A DNA stretch of 64,000 bases from Tipula vernalis (GCA_958295665.1 OY282560.1:262866641-262930640); one strand, 5' to 3'; positions 9,284-22,300 are shown, numbered from the stretch's first letter. The notes: generated by a model from the sequence alone, not told the origin. Translations and numbers: made by a program.

Positions 9284-10411
9284 CTGCAATTAGACAAAAA
9301 AATATTTGATTAATATTCAATTGAGATGTTTTGTTGCTACGAAATTATCTAGTTATTCAGCTAATAATCGCAACGATAAAGAAACAATTTTCGTAGAAAT
9401 CATGTTAAAATTAAATTCCTTAATAAATAATGCCAGACCCTATAAGGAAAGCGCTTTTTATGAATGAGGGTGAATTGTGTTTTTTCGTGTGATTGGCGAT
9501 CATGAAAAGTTTCAATTTTGGAACTTTGTACTCAAAACTGATTTGTGGATTATTTATTGTTCACTGTGGATATATTTTATGGAATTTAGCTTCTGGGGTG
9601 CTATTCTTGAAACATTACGAAAATTTTCGTAATGCTATTTTCGTAATAGTAATGGTGAAATCATAATTTAGTATTCTTGAAACCATTACGAATATAACGA
9701 AGAGAGGCAAAAAGAAATAATAAAATTTCGAGAGAGAAGATGAAAATGTAAGTTCTTAAAATGGTATTCTTGAAATCCGGATTACGAAAATTTTCGCAAC
9801 GGAACGTTACTAAAATTTTCGGATGGTTTTTTTGTTTCTTATTGCATTTCGTAATGAAATCATTTAGATTTTTGTTTTAATTATATTCATACAAAGACGT
9901 TTATAAAACTCAATAATTTCTGTTGATGGTTAAAAATAATATGTATTTACATTTCGCTAAATATTTATTATTTTATTACCACAAAAAAAAGGGTACTTAT
10001 TTGTTTGTGGTATGTTTATTATTTTCTTAAAAATAAGGGTAATAGCTAAAATACTAATTGACAATTTGGGATGTATTTTTAAATGTCGCGTGTTGTAATT
10101 GGAATTGGATTGATATACCGTCACAGGCGGCTAATACTAATGGTACGTAAAGTCATACAATCATACCATCATATCATAATAGTATCGTACGACAGTACGA
10201 TCTAAAATCATATCGCCATAGAATCAAAGGACAATGCCACTACATAAACAGCCGTGACATCAGTCTAAACAGTCAAATCCCCAGGCGAATAAAGATTTTT
10301 ATTTTCCTATGAAACATAAACAAAATCATATTGGAATTATTTTGTGTTGTCTTTATTTTCAATTTAAATGAACATTTTTATTGATAAATATAAACAATTT
10401 TAAATTAAATA

Positions 10412-10768
10412 TATATCGAATTGCAGCTTGTCCACAATTTTAATTAAAGTTAATAAAATTTTCATTCACAATTTTGCGTTTTAGTAAATTGATTTTTATT
10501 CTCAAACATCGTCAGCCTCCGTGCTTTTTTTTTAAATTTCATTTCGTAGATTACTAGATTAGTTTTATTACTTTACCAATGCTACTACATAAACAGCCAT
10601 GATTTATAATAAAACTAATCTAGTAATCTACGAAAAGAAATTTAAAAAAAAACACGAAGCCTAACGATTTCCCTAAATTTCTCTAAAAATCAATTTACTA
10701 AAATGCAAAATTGTTAATTAAAATTTTATTAATTTCAATTAAAATTTTGTACAAGCTGCAAGACATAC
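10412..10768. repeat. nested palindrome inside the left arm only
   Basis: About 150-bp arms (10424-10571 and 10607-10760) pair closely, for example AGATTACTAGATTAGTTTTA against its complement. The central loop carries CTACTACATAAACAGCCATG, a diverged copy of 10238-10257 in the same large arm. The right arm of the foldback has no counterpart here: its sequence passes directly between the two flanks near 14950. So this is a later insertion or a local inverted duplication. Confidence 0.68.
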
Positions 10769-11343
10769 AATGTGTTTGGTCGTCAAGTGACCGGCCGGAA
10801 AATTCTGAATATTTAAGTAAAATTATCGCAAAAAATCCTTTAAGATGGGTGTCTCATTTTCAAGTTATGGGCTCGATTATAATTCTGTTTGCGGTTTTTG
10901 AAAAGATGAAGTTTATGAGTCACTTTATTTGATAGTTTGCGCACTTAGCTAGGTTTTTTTAAAGAATGTAAAAAATTTCGGGAAAATAACATTTTTTTTA
11001 GTAAAGAAAACCTCTACTTTTTAAAAAACTGAACTATGAACCGTGAAAATGTCCCATTAAGTTATTTATTTTAATTATTATTATTAATCTACAGCATAAT
11101 ATCTACAAATTGACCAAAATTTCTTACTAGCTAACTCTTAAAAATACCGCGCAAAAGTCACCTAGAGAAAGTAGGGAAATTAAACAAAAAATTTATTTAA
11201 ATTAAAGTCAAAGAAATAAAATAATACTATTTTATTAATAATCAATAAAAACAATTTTTATTACTAATTATTAAACATTTTTAATTAAATGACATGTTCG
11301 AAATGCTCTCCACTCTCTTGTAAACAAAGAAGAGCTCTCCTAA

Positions 11344-11840
11344 TCACACTAGTTGTTGTCCAACGCAATTGTTAAGGGTTGCCACTTGTTTCTGCTGCAG
11401 CAGCGAAAATTCTTGCTGCCAGAAATAAAAATCTAGGGGCGTAAGATCAGGGGACCTTGGCGGCCAGGCTACAGGACCTCCTCTACCGATCCACCGTGGA
11501 TTATTTTCATTCAAATTATCACGTATTATCTTTGCAAAATGTGCTGGAGCTCCATCTAATTGCAGCTGCATTCGCCTTCTCCTCAACAATGGCACTTTTT
11601 CCATGACAACGTGATTCCTGAAAATTCTAATAATACATGTTGATCAAGCCTGTTTATTACCACGTAAGGTCCGATAAGTTAATCGTGGATCATTCCCGCC
11701 CATACATTTATAGCAAATTGGCTCTGGAAAGCTGTCGACGTTACGACGTTTGGGTTTTCGACAGCGCAAACATGGAGGTTGTAACATGACCGACTGTGAA
11801 TATCGGCCAGTTAACAGAAATTATTTTATTCCCGGAGAGG
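11344..11840 (-). pseudogene. Tc1/mariner-class transposase, central and C-terminal part
   Basis: Minus-strand pieces in order: HNLHV..ENPN, INVWAGMIHD, LIGPYVV, then LQLDGAPAHFAKIIRD, WIGRGGPVAWPPRSPDLTPL and DFYFW. This is the DDE core of the IS630-Tc1-mariner class that carries DGAPxHFA and WPPRSPDLTPLDFFLW, common in insects. Spacing from the second catalytic Asp (DGAP) to the third (TPLD) is 40 residues, nearer the DD41D type than classical mariner DD34D. Frameshifts separate the AINVWAG part from the 11604-11344 ORF. The first catalytic Asp was not found; it would lie at the broken junction. Confidence 0.8.
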
Positions 11841-11859
11841 CTTTGAACGGTCATATGTA

Positions 11860-13974
11860 GCCGGCTAGAGCTCAGTGGATTGGGGTGGGATTTTCAAAGC
11901 ATCAGGGAATCTTGTAAGACCGTGAGGACAAAGAAAAAAAAAGGAATACTGAATGAGACAAAAAAAAACTAGAAAGGAAACAAGACAGGATCAACTCACC
12001 ATATGGCTGCGAATACACTTACCAATTCATCTTAATACGCTCGGTTAGCGTCTCATGCTGAAAAGCAACACTTTACGAAAAGAACGAGAATGAACCGAAA
12101 AACCATCAAAGAAATAAAAAAAAATTAAAAAAATAGGAAACTCATAAAAAAAAATTTGAAAAAGAGAAGAAAGATAATTTTCTTTTAACTAATTTATTGC
12201 ATTACAAAAACAAACAAAGAAAGCAATAAAATCATGAATGAATAAACTTTAAAGAAATTAACTTAACCTAATGACGTCATGTGTAATACAAAGATGAGAG
12301 GAAAATAGCAAATATAAACTAAAAAGGTATTGACAAAAAAAAAAAATGAATTGCTATAAATTTAACTATTTACCCTCATCATAGTAAATCTAAGAAAATG
12401 TATGTACTTAAAAATATTAATAATAATAATAATATGTATAATATAATAAAACATAAAAAGGTATTATAAAAATCTTATCTTAATTTGATACGAGCTCGCA
12501 GCCAATAATCCAGTAGGCTCAATGTCTTTCGTATTTAATCATAGTATGTATTTTAGTTTTATCACTACAAAGTTTATACATAAAACTATGATCTGAGTTA
12601 TTTTTATTTAAATTCACTTATTGTTTGTTAATTTATTTTTCACTAAATCTACTTTGAATTTTCACTAAATTAAGTACATGTGATTTTAGTTTTATCACTA
12701 CAAAGTCTATATCAAACTATAATCTAATTTATTTTTATTGAATTTCACTTATTGTTTGTTAATTTATGTACCACTAAATATACTTTGGATTTTCACTAAG
12801 TTAAGTACATATGATTTTATTACAACACACTTTTCCAAAAAAAAAATTTTGTTTATGATTTTTATAGCGGTTGTTTTCACTTATTTACACAGTAATAAAA
12901 TCAGGTGATCCCATATATTGGTTTATTTTCTGATGAGACCGTTTTACTGGTTTGATGCACTTTATAGTTTTAAATTATATATAGTTTAATATTTTTATTA
13001 AAGTTTATTTTACGTTTAGGTATTTAAATTTGAACTAATAATATAACATTTCATTTAGATAAGATAGATTTAGGAAACTTTTTGTTGTTTCAGATGTGGA
13101 CAAATTCCGACATTTTAATTTATTTTCGAATGTACATATTATTTTACACCCAAAGAAAATCACTTAACTTAACTACTTATTATTAAACATGAATTAGATA
13201 TTACTTTTTATATAAATTATTTATATTCGTTATTGAATTCATTCACTTTTTTATTGTTTTTTTAATAGTTTTACAATCCAAAATTATAGATATTAAATTA
13301 CAACGGATACATAACACAGTTATCGCCCGATGATAGAGTTTCAAACATTTTGGTTTTTCTAATCATGGTCTCAAGTCCAACCATATTTTTAATTATTTTT
13401 TTAGAAAATTAAACTACCACAATATACGGAAACTTTGACGTATAAGCCAAAAACTTAGAAAAAAACTTAATTAAAGCTAAACAAACTGATTTGATTTTTA
13501 TTATTTTTTTTCTTTAATAATCAACTGATCAATCTGGTAGCAAAACCAAAAAAAAATTAATTTTAAATTTTTTAATTTTATAACTTATTGTTGGATTATT
13601 ATCCTCTTCGATAAGGTCATCCAAAAATTTTTAAACCGACTCCAAAAAAATTTTAAAATGTTCATCTTTTTTATACCCATCAATAAAATTTGATAACAAT
13701 ACTTAGCCTCCCCATCACAAAAATGATTCTTAATTTTTTTTTTCTACAATTTTTGAACGGGACCATCCAGTTGGTTTTCCCCTTTACAATAACTTGTTTT
13801 TTTTTTTCTTAACTGGCCACAATTCTATTCCCACAGGGGTCTTAAACCTTTGAAACGTCAAGCGCTGCTGGCCGTTACAAGGTTTCTATAATTTGTTATA
13901 CCCGCCCTGGTGAAAGTAGCTTTATCTGTCTACAATATTCTCCTTATAAAATTGACATCACTTCTTTGCTGTGA
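11860..13974. other. 2.1-kb insert splitting the transposase; includes a 133-bp direct duplication
   Basis: AT-rich sequence without a recognisable gene separates the N- and C-terminal transposase pieces. Inside it, 12551-12683 and 12684-12816 are a tandem duplication of a unit that begins TTTTAGTTTTATCACTACAA and ends TTAAGTACATRTGA, with about 15 percent differences by eye. Neither LTR-type ends nor coding motifs were seen. A target duplication for the whole insert was not found. Confidence 0.6.
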
Positions 13975-14370
13975 AATTATTCAGTTACAAAAAACTGATC
14001 TGGCACGATGGTCCACATTTCCTAGATGTTGAGCACGACGGAAGTGATAAGGATTAAGGCCTTCTTGACCTCGATATGCCTAATCTAATAGACAGGCGGT
14101 TGATACTTGTCGTAGGTTCAGCGCGTATTAATCGTAATAAATCCTCTTCCAACGTGTACGTTAATATTCACGCTGGACTCGTGTTGTTGTTGGAATAATC
14201 CTTGGGAAAACGTCAATGTATTGCAATGAATGTCCTATACCCAAGTACTGGCCTGTTGGATATCGACGCCTGTATTTTTCGACAGCAACGCGTGCATTTC
14301 CATTAGAGAACAGGTTTACAAAATGCATATTGGCTACATGAGAAGGTGGTGGATCACGCAAATGTGTCAT
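13975..14370 (-). pseudogene. Tc1/mariner-class transposase, N-terminal helix-turn-helix part
   Basis: Minus strand: MHFVNLFSNGNARVAVEKYR followed by RRYPTG, then in another frame a second HTH-like part (SINRLSIRLGISRSR). This is the N-terminus typical of the family whose catalytic part lies at 11344-11840 (NGNAR..A..YxxRYP and ...LGIS...). Frames are broken, so it is dead. It confirms that both pieces derive from one gene interrupted by about 2.1 kb. Confidence 0.75.
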
Positions 14371-16470
14371 TGTAATGATTAAGCGTTTACTTAACACAAA
14401 CTGTCCTTTTAATTTTCACACAAACTTAAAATTGTTAAAACACAGAATACTGAGAGTACATGTGTGAAAGTGTCACACGATTGGTTAGCGAACAACTGAA
14501 CTATTTAATATTACTTACCAATTTGAGTTTTCGATCATTTAAAAGATTTGGTTAGATAACATCACTATACCTAAACGGCTACAAACGCCATTTTTCGACA
14601 AATTGGTGTTCGAATATTTTATGAGTTAGGTAGTAACAATGTTTTAATAATTATAAATAAAATAACCATGCCATGGGACATTTTTTCGACTTACAGTTCA
14701 TTTTTTTTAAAAAGTAGAGGTTTTTTTAAATAAAAAAATCGTTTAAGTAAAAAAATGTGATTTTCCCATAATTTGTTACATTCTTTACAAAAACCTGGCT
14801 TAGTGTGCAAATTAACCAATAAAGTGACTCAAAAGCTTTAAAAAACCGCAAACAGAATTAAAATCGAGCCCATAACTTGGGAGATATGATGAAAAATGTG
14901 AAAAGCTATACACACAAGGGGTCACTTGCCGACGAAACAGATTGTATTTAATTTAAAATTATTTCTATTTATCAATAAAAATTTTCATTTAACTTGAAAA
15001 TAAAGGCAACACAAAATCCCATATGATTGTGTTTACGTTCCATTGGAAAATAAAAATCTTTATTGCCTTAACACCACTACAAGTTTTTTTTTCATGGCTT
15101 TTTATGTAGTGGCATTGCATAGGATCATATTGTCGTAATACCATACCATCAATACACAACATAACATTATATCATCGTTCAATCGTACCATCATACAATC
15201 ATATGTACCGCCGTACCATAAAAACAGATTTTTGGAAAAAAAAAATTCTAAATCGGATAAGCGATTCTCGAGATATCATGGGTACAGACATCCAGACGTC
15301 CAGAAAGACGGACAGACATATTTTTTTTTTTCTTTTTCGGACTCAAGGACTTACAAAACGTCGAGATAAATGATTTTGGATCAAACAAATTTTTGGCCAT
15401 TTTTGACATGATTTCAATACATTGGTCTTTTTAGACCGAAGTAATTTTCCCTTTAAACGAAAAAGTAGCATACACAATCATTTTTAATATATTTAATTTA
15501 ATATTAAATAAATAAGCCATTATTGACAAAAATTCACAACAATTTATAATTTTAAGTAAAGAAAGCGTCCGCTTCGCTTAATATTCTCAGTTATACTAAA
15601 CTAAACTAACATTATTAATCATCTCTTTCGAAATCTTCTTAGTTTTTTATTCCTCTCTTCGTCATTTTCGTAATGGCTTCAAGAATACTAATTTATGATT
15701 TCACCATTACGATTACGAAAATATTGTGCATTACGAAAATTTTCGTAATGTTTGAAGACAGGGCATTTAAAATGATAAAACAAAATTGTTCCAAATGAAC
15801 TAATGAATGATAAAAATCACACTTAAAATTACACATTGCATTAATTAATTTACAATCATTACAATTTTAACAAATAAATATAAAAGTTAAATAGGCAATA
15901 TAGCTTTAAATAACATATTTTTGTTGTATTGAATCACATATTCCATTTTTGTCCGCTATAGCCAATTGTCAATTACGAAAAAATCTCATACCCTTACACG
16001 TATTGTGTGGTCAAGCATTTAAAAAAATATCCCAAGATTTAGGTATACGACATGTAAATACAAAAATTTAGAAGAAAATATGGTTTTGTTCTAGTTAGGT
16101 AGTAAACAAAACCGAATGCATAGTTATGTACATCGTTATCTCGAAATAAATAATACATATTTTTAAGAACACGTGAAACAAAGAAAAAAGGTACGCTTTT
16201 GTGTTCACTTTTTTATAAAATATTGAAAATAGAAAATATTGAGTTTTATGAACATCCTTATCAATATAATTAACACAAAAATTCAAATGATTTCATTACG
16301 AAATGCAATGGGAAACGAAAAAACCATTACGAAAATTTTAGTAACGTTCCGTTGCGAAAATTTTCGTAATTCGATTTCAAGAATACGATTTTAGGGTTTT
16401 CGTAATACTTTGACACTAACTCGCAATACGAAAGTTTTCGTAATGTTTCAAGAATAGCACCCCTGCTTCT

Positions 16471-17997
16471 TAATTCGATTGCTCACAGTATGATAATACA
16501 GACTTTTGCGTTTGTGTACAATAAAAAATATTTAATTATTAGGAAACAAAATATTTCCAAAAATTCTTTCAGTTATATTGTAAATATTTTTTAATTATGG
16601 TATACATTTTCCGAGTATCTTGCAAAAACACGTATTTTTTTAAACTTCTTATGACTTAGATTATTTTAAAAAATATTCAAACATTTTAAAAACAACAAAA
16701 AATATTTCGGTTTTAATCACAAAAAAGAAATTATAAACAACAGAAATACATTCTTAGATTATAATAATGTTAATCTAATTTAGAATAATATTTTAAAGAT
16801 TTATTCTTCCTCTTCAACAATGGTATTTTCTTTTTGTAACGTTTTGAGCGTACGATAATATTCATGGATAATTTGCGAGATGTACGATAACTTATCCTTT
16901 GTGTTAAAACATTTCATCACTGAAAAACAAAATACTTTTATACGTAAGTAAATGGCTTATTCCAGAGCACCCTGTATAAAGCCATAATCTAAAAATCTAA
17001 GCTTTTATAAAAGAATTAGAAACGATGAAAAAATCAAACTTTCCATAGTGAAATACATAAAACATATGGGAAATCACTTTTCTTTTCAATGAACGATTTT
17101 TAAATAAAAATTCACAAACTCTTTATTACGGACTATGAAATAATTAGCAGAAATGTTTGAAATTCAACACACATAAACATCTCTTGATTTATTTAAAGAA
17201 ACATTTTAACAACAACAACAACAATCTCCACTAAATTTAATGAAAAGCTTGCTTACACGTTAAAAAATAAATTTAGATACTTCAATACTCGCCAATAGAT
17301 GGTAGCAAAGCTTCCCGCTGCTGTCAAAATTTTCGTTTCACAAAAAAAATCAGAACAATAATGAGGTTCAGCTAAAATTATTATGTATAATTTTATACCA
17401 ACATAAATATCGGTAAGAAATACATACGTGGTAGCTACATAAACAAAACAATTCCTTATTACAGTGCTAACAAAAACCGTCAATCACGATTATGTTGACA
17501 TATGATTATTTTACGATTACATATTTTTGATTTTAAAAAGGTTTCAATGAATTTACGTGGAAATTGTATAATGCGATTGCACACATTTCATCAAAAAACC
17601 TTCTAAAAAATACGTCATTATGATTATGGCTCTATACTATAGAAGGCTCTGCTTATTCCCCTTTCAAAATAATCAAATGAATGAATTTTTGCAAATATGT
17701 AGATACTGTTAAGGGTTTAACGTATCTGAAAAAATATAATCGGAAAATGGCCCTGGTAGGGAGACAAAGTGTGCTCGAAACCGATATGTAGCGTTACGTC
17801 AACAAATTTGTCACAGTATATTTAAATTCCATAATTTATATTTATACAGTCATAAATATTCATATAAGAACACCTAATTTCGTTTAAAACATATGATTAG
17901 TACCAAAAATTAGGTCTGCTACTAAAACAAAACGTTTACTGTATTGTTACTGTATGACCGAACAATATGTTCGTAAACCGATAAGACCCTAATACCC
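16471..17997. other. no gene; possible MITE at about 16960-17665
   Basis: AT-rich sequence without convincing ORFs. TGGCTTATTCCAGAGC with AAGCCATAATC (16960-16995) reappears inverted at about 17590-17665 as GATTATGGCTCTATACTATA plus GAAGGCTCTGCTTATTCC. A third, forward copy lies at 45418-45480. This suggests a non-autonomous element of about 700 bp with degenerate inverted ends. Confidence 0.45.
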
Positions 17998-18310
17998 TTG
18001 ACACACTGCGATTTAATAAAACAGATTTAGTGAATTTTTCGAGATTATTCGCAGTGTGTCAACTTCGATTTTAGCTAATCCCTTTGTTTTTGCATAGAAT
18101 ACTTAAACTAGTTTAGCTAAATCGGATTTATTAAACCACAGTAGGTTTAAGGTATAATACCCTAGACAGACTGCGGTTTAATAAATCCGAGTTCCGCCGA
18201 GCGATGAGTGCATTGGAAGGATGATTTGCAAAGCGTGATTTTTTCATCTGATAAAATCTTAGAATACCACGTTTGGCCATTCAACCTTCCAGCGCATGTG
18301 TCGCTCGGCG
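17998..18310. repeat. two adjacent hairpins sharing a TTTAATAAATCCGA-type motif
   Basis: The first hairpin pairs TTGACACACTGCGA (17998-18011) with TCGCAGTGTGTCAA (18048-18061). The second pairs CGCCGAGCGATGAGTGCATT (from 18195) with the arm 18281-18310 ending CGCTCGGCG, around a loop of about 55 nt. Copies of AGACTGCGGTTTAATAAA and related strings link the two. Probably remains of a MITE family; no target duplication was identified. Confidence 0.6.
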
Positions 18311-18394
18311 AACAGTAGCCGATTTTTGATATGGTTATGGGTTAAATTAGGCTTACTTTGCAATTTCGACCATTTAATATTTTCGTTCGATGTT

Positions 18395-18555
18395 GAAAGG
18401 CCGAATGGGTCAGAAGGCCGAATGTCGAAAGGCTGAATGTCGTATGGCCGAATGTGTCGAAAGGCCGAATGTCTAATGGCCGGTTGGGTGGAAAGGCCGA
18501 AAGTGTTGAAAGGTCGAATTTCTAAAGGCCGAATGGGTCGGAATGCCGAATTTTC
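18395..18555 (+). repeat. minisatellite of AAGGCCGAATGTGTCG-type units
   Basis: About ten imperfect copies of a 14-17 bp unit (variants GAAAGGCCGAATG, TATGGCCGAATGTG, GAAAGGCCGAAAG). It is notably GC-rich for this window. Each unit includes GGCCGAAT. No ORF. Confidence 0.8.
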
Positions 18556-18574
18556 ATTAAATTTTCCTTCAAAT

Positions 18575-19325
18575 TTTCTCAGTCTGGCCTAAATATCGTA
18601 CCCCAGTAAACATATATTTTCCGGGGGTACGATAAAAACGAAACGAAAAAATATAACATTTTTCCAAAATTTAGAGGATAAGTGACTTAGCATAGGACAG
18701 ACGTATTGCGTCCCAATATGTAAGTTCGCATAAAGTTGGATATACAAAACTTTCAAAAATCTAGAAGACAAGTCACTTAGGACAGACATGTTGCATCCCT
18801 ATATGTAAGATTGAGAATTTTTTAAATATCCAAGTTTACACGATCTAACATATAGGAACGTCCTAAGTTACTTATCTTGTAGATTTTTGAAAGTTAGAGA
18901 AGGTCGCTCAATACCCTTGAAAATATGTTCACTGGATACGATCGGAAAGTCCACTTGGATACGATCTTTGGGCCAGATTGAGAATTTTTTTAATATCCGA
19001 CTTTAGACGAACCTACATTTAGGGACGCAAAACGTCTGTCCTAAGTGCTTATCTTCTAGATTTTTAAAAGTTGTAATATTTCTTAGATAGAAGGGACTGC
19101 CTTCTACCGTTAGTGAAGTATGCCCACTTGGGTACGATCTTTCGGCCAGAATGAGAATTTTTTAAATATCAGGCTTTATAAGAACTTAGATATACTGTTA
19201 CATAACGTCTATCCTAAGTCACTTATCTTCTAGATTTTTGAAACTTAATAATATTTTTTGATATAGAAGATCGCTCACTACACTTGAAAATATAAGTCCA
19301 CTTGGGTACGATGTTTGGGCCATAA
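18575..19325. repeat. tandem repeats of about 170 bp with one inverted copy
   Basis: Forward units begin TTGAGAATTTTTTAAATATC at about 18810, 18980 and 19150, and contain CCTAAGTCACTTATCTTCTAG, GATTTTTGAAAGTT and CTTGGGTACGATCTTTGGGC. The segment 18590-18800 carries the same sequence inverted (CTAGAAGACAAGTCACTTAG and GGACAGACGTATTGCGTCCC). The head-to-head junction is near 18800. Confidence 0.72.
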
Positions 19326-22300
19326 TTTTGTTACGTTTTAACATTCATAATAACGGGAGATTTATTATTCTTACTAATACATTCACAGGAAAATCGTTTT
19401 TCAGGACAAATGTGTAATTTTAGGAAACACTTCTTACTTCATACCCGTTTTATTTATAAATCGAATAAATACCTGGAAAATTTTTGATTTTGATTTCCCC
19501 GCCTAATAATCCTAAGCCTAAAGATTATTAATGTTAGCCATTATTATATTATTTAAAATTTTGAGTAAATTGATATATGGTGTCATTTAAAATCATAAAT
19601 TTAAGATTAATTAAATTAATAAATTACATATATCTAAAAGGCCTGTCTATGTGTGTTTTATTTATTCATTATGAAATATGATTAATTGTTACGAGAAAAA
19701 GCAATAATCGTTACAATGTCGTACTGCAATTTAAGTAAAATTAGTGTTTTTTAAATTTCCCATATAAAACACTATTCCTCGAGGAACAAGAATTTCCGAA
19801 ACTAATGAACAAAAAATTCTCGAGAAACGAGATTTAAAAATTATTATAAAGTCTCGAGAATTCTCGAGACAGGAATTGGCGATCGCAATCTCCAGTTCCA
19901 TACCACCCTATAGTACTTAGTGAAATTTGGGTCGGGCCATGAATTCTGCACACCAACAGGGGATCATAGCTGTGTTTAGTACCACCACCGGTCTTAATCA
20001 GATGATGAAAAATTCTACTTGCACCCCTCCTCCTAATGGGGATTTCAACCAGGTACCTTCGGGTCCAAACGCCACATTAAGCATTCAGATTAACCCATTT
20101 CACCACTCTACTCTAACACCGACAGAATAAGTAATGGTACACAGTAAGAAATGGGACCTTCTCCCCGAACCGTGAGTTAAAATCAACGGGAGTTATTTAT
20201 TATCAATATTTATTTAATCCATTCATCTAATCCCAAAAAATTGTAAGGTACAGTTAAATCGCTCAGGAGTTAAAATTTAACACACTTATTTGACCTTTTT
20301 CTAATTTTTATTAATCTGAAGCTAAAAGAAACAATAATTGTACTGGGACACTCAAAAATTGTTAAACTATAGAGATTTTTGCAAAAAACAAACTAAAATT
20401 ATCAAAAAATAATAAACAATGTAATTCAAAATTAAAATTGACTAGGTTAAACTGATCAAAAATTCTCCAAATTCTTGTTTTTTGTTCTATTTACTGATTG
20501 TTAATAATAAAAAACTAAACAGTCAAATTTACGGTAATGAGCAGTATAAGAGCATAAACTATTCAGTAAATCATTTAGCTAAATATAACAAAAAGAACCA
20601 TTCAAAATGAACCTTTTATAAGAAACAATTAAAACAATTGTTTAAGAAACAATTAAATTAATCAACTGTAACAAAACTTGTAACGATTGTTTCCTGCCAA
20701 AGATACGTGTGTGGTTTTCGTAACAATTGATTTATTTAACTAAACTACTACCATACGTTTGTATTATGGACAATTACACGCTTTTTAATCATCTCAAACA
20801 ATATAAATTCAACCAAAATTTGAAAAATTAATAATTTTTTTATGGTAAGCAAACTGTTGAAGGTATCCTCTAATCCAACGAAACCCAAAATACAGCGCGC
20901 GTGCGTAATATTTCCACCGACTTAAAATTGTTGATCCAAAACAAAAAGAATTAATTCCTGAACTTGGTGATGAAGTATGGTAGAAACTTGCATTTTGATC
21001 AAAAAAAAAAATGCAAAATTTGGCAACCATGTTAAAAATAATTTGTAGACAAGCGTATATGAGAATAATTTCAGGCATTTACCAATTTTTACAAACAAAT
21101 TTTGTCCGCCTAGTTTCGTAAATTTAATTTTTTGACCCAAGTAAAAATAAGTTTGCGTATCGCTGCGAACCAAAAAAATTCTGCTTCCATTTTTACTTTT
21201 ATAAATTATAAATGTGGTAGAAAATATAAGAAATGCAGTTTAATTGATTTACAAAGCGTCATATCGCAATATTTTTGATCTATACTTCAGACATTTATTT
21301 TTTAGTGCTAATAATATCTCTTGTTTGGAAATAATAACATACTAAATGGAGTTAACAATAATACAATAAAGGAGTTAACCATTAATGTTGCCTCCGAAAA
21401 AGAACCAATATTTGGAATCGAAAGTATTTTTAAAAGCACTTCCTAAATAAAGCACCGAAAAAGTAGCCGATGATTAATGGTAGAACAAATCATTATCGTT
21501 TTAACTGTCCGTGCATAAAGTCAGTAATTTAGAAAACTGTGTGAAACAAAAATTAAAATTATTCAATTATTATTTTGTAATAAGCCATTTTGGTGTATGG
21601 TTATAAATAACACGAATTTTAAGAAAAATTGAGATTATTTGTAAAATTTAAAGATATTTTCGCATTTTTAAAATTAAACATTATTTAGAAAGTCACTTTT
21701 TATTTATGATTAACCATTCAAAGACAAATATGAATGAATCGTAAACATTAAGCCCTTATTTGAGTAATTTTGTTGAAGTATTATTCCGGGACACCCAGAA
21801 TATAAAAAAATATTTTATATACATACATACCTATAATAAATGTATTATTAATAGATCTAAACATTATATTTATTTAGCAAATCAACAATATAATATTATA
21901 AACAATGATGTTTTAATAAATGGACACATATGACGTAATTACATTGAGGAAGGACTTTAAAGTAGTTATTCTATGGTAATTATTCCAAATGCGCGCAAAA
22001 GTTTAATAGAAAATTTATTACAAAAGTTAATACTCGTATGTATATTTTATTTAATGTTATACTATAATGTTTATTTATAAAGGGTGCCCAGTTACATGTT
22101 GCATAAACCAGTTGATTGGTTAAGCTGCTTTAAACTGCGTTTAGATAATCTAGGTGTCGCTGAAGAATTAGGTTCATAGGAAAGGAAGGAAATATTTTTC
22201 GGTTTCATATTCAATAAGCTTTTATGTTGTTACAAACAATTCCAAAATTAAGAAAGGATCCGCTGTTTTCATAAAAAAAGCTAGTTAAGAACTACAAATT

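Larger units (their letters stand above)
9595..16464. mobile_element. giant foldback element, about 6.9 kb
   Basis: Ends GGGGTGCTATTCTTGAAACA (9595) and the complement ending AATAGCACCCC (16463), flanked by GCTTCT on both sides (9589-9594 and 16465-16470). The inverted arms continue far inward: about 9595-11075 matches about 14685-16463 in reverse, with indels. Terminal zones are crowded with TTCGTAAT/ATTACGAA motifs. The centre holds two minus-strand pieces of a Tc1/mariner-class transposase and 2.1 kb of unrelated AT-rich DNA. Superfamily is uncertain: the 6-bp duplication and GGGG ends do not fit Tc1/mariner (TA), so this may be an outer foldback around a nested element. Confidence 0.75.

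Noticed and set aside
19329..19714. Second type of solo LTR (TGTTACG...GTTACA)
   Set aside because: No matching target duplication and no second copy in the window; start resemblance to the gypsy LTR is only a few bases.
19927..20130. 67-codon ORF GRAMNSAHQQG... as a gene
   Set aside because: No splice context, no family features; kept only as a GC-richer patch.
20809..21173. Minus-strand ORFs of 83-89 codons
   Set aside because: Low-complexity Phe/Ile-rich translation of AT-rich DNA, no motif, two overlapping frames equally open.
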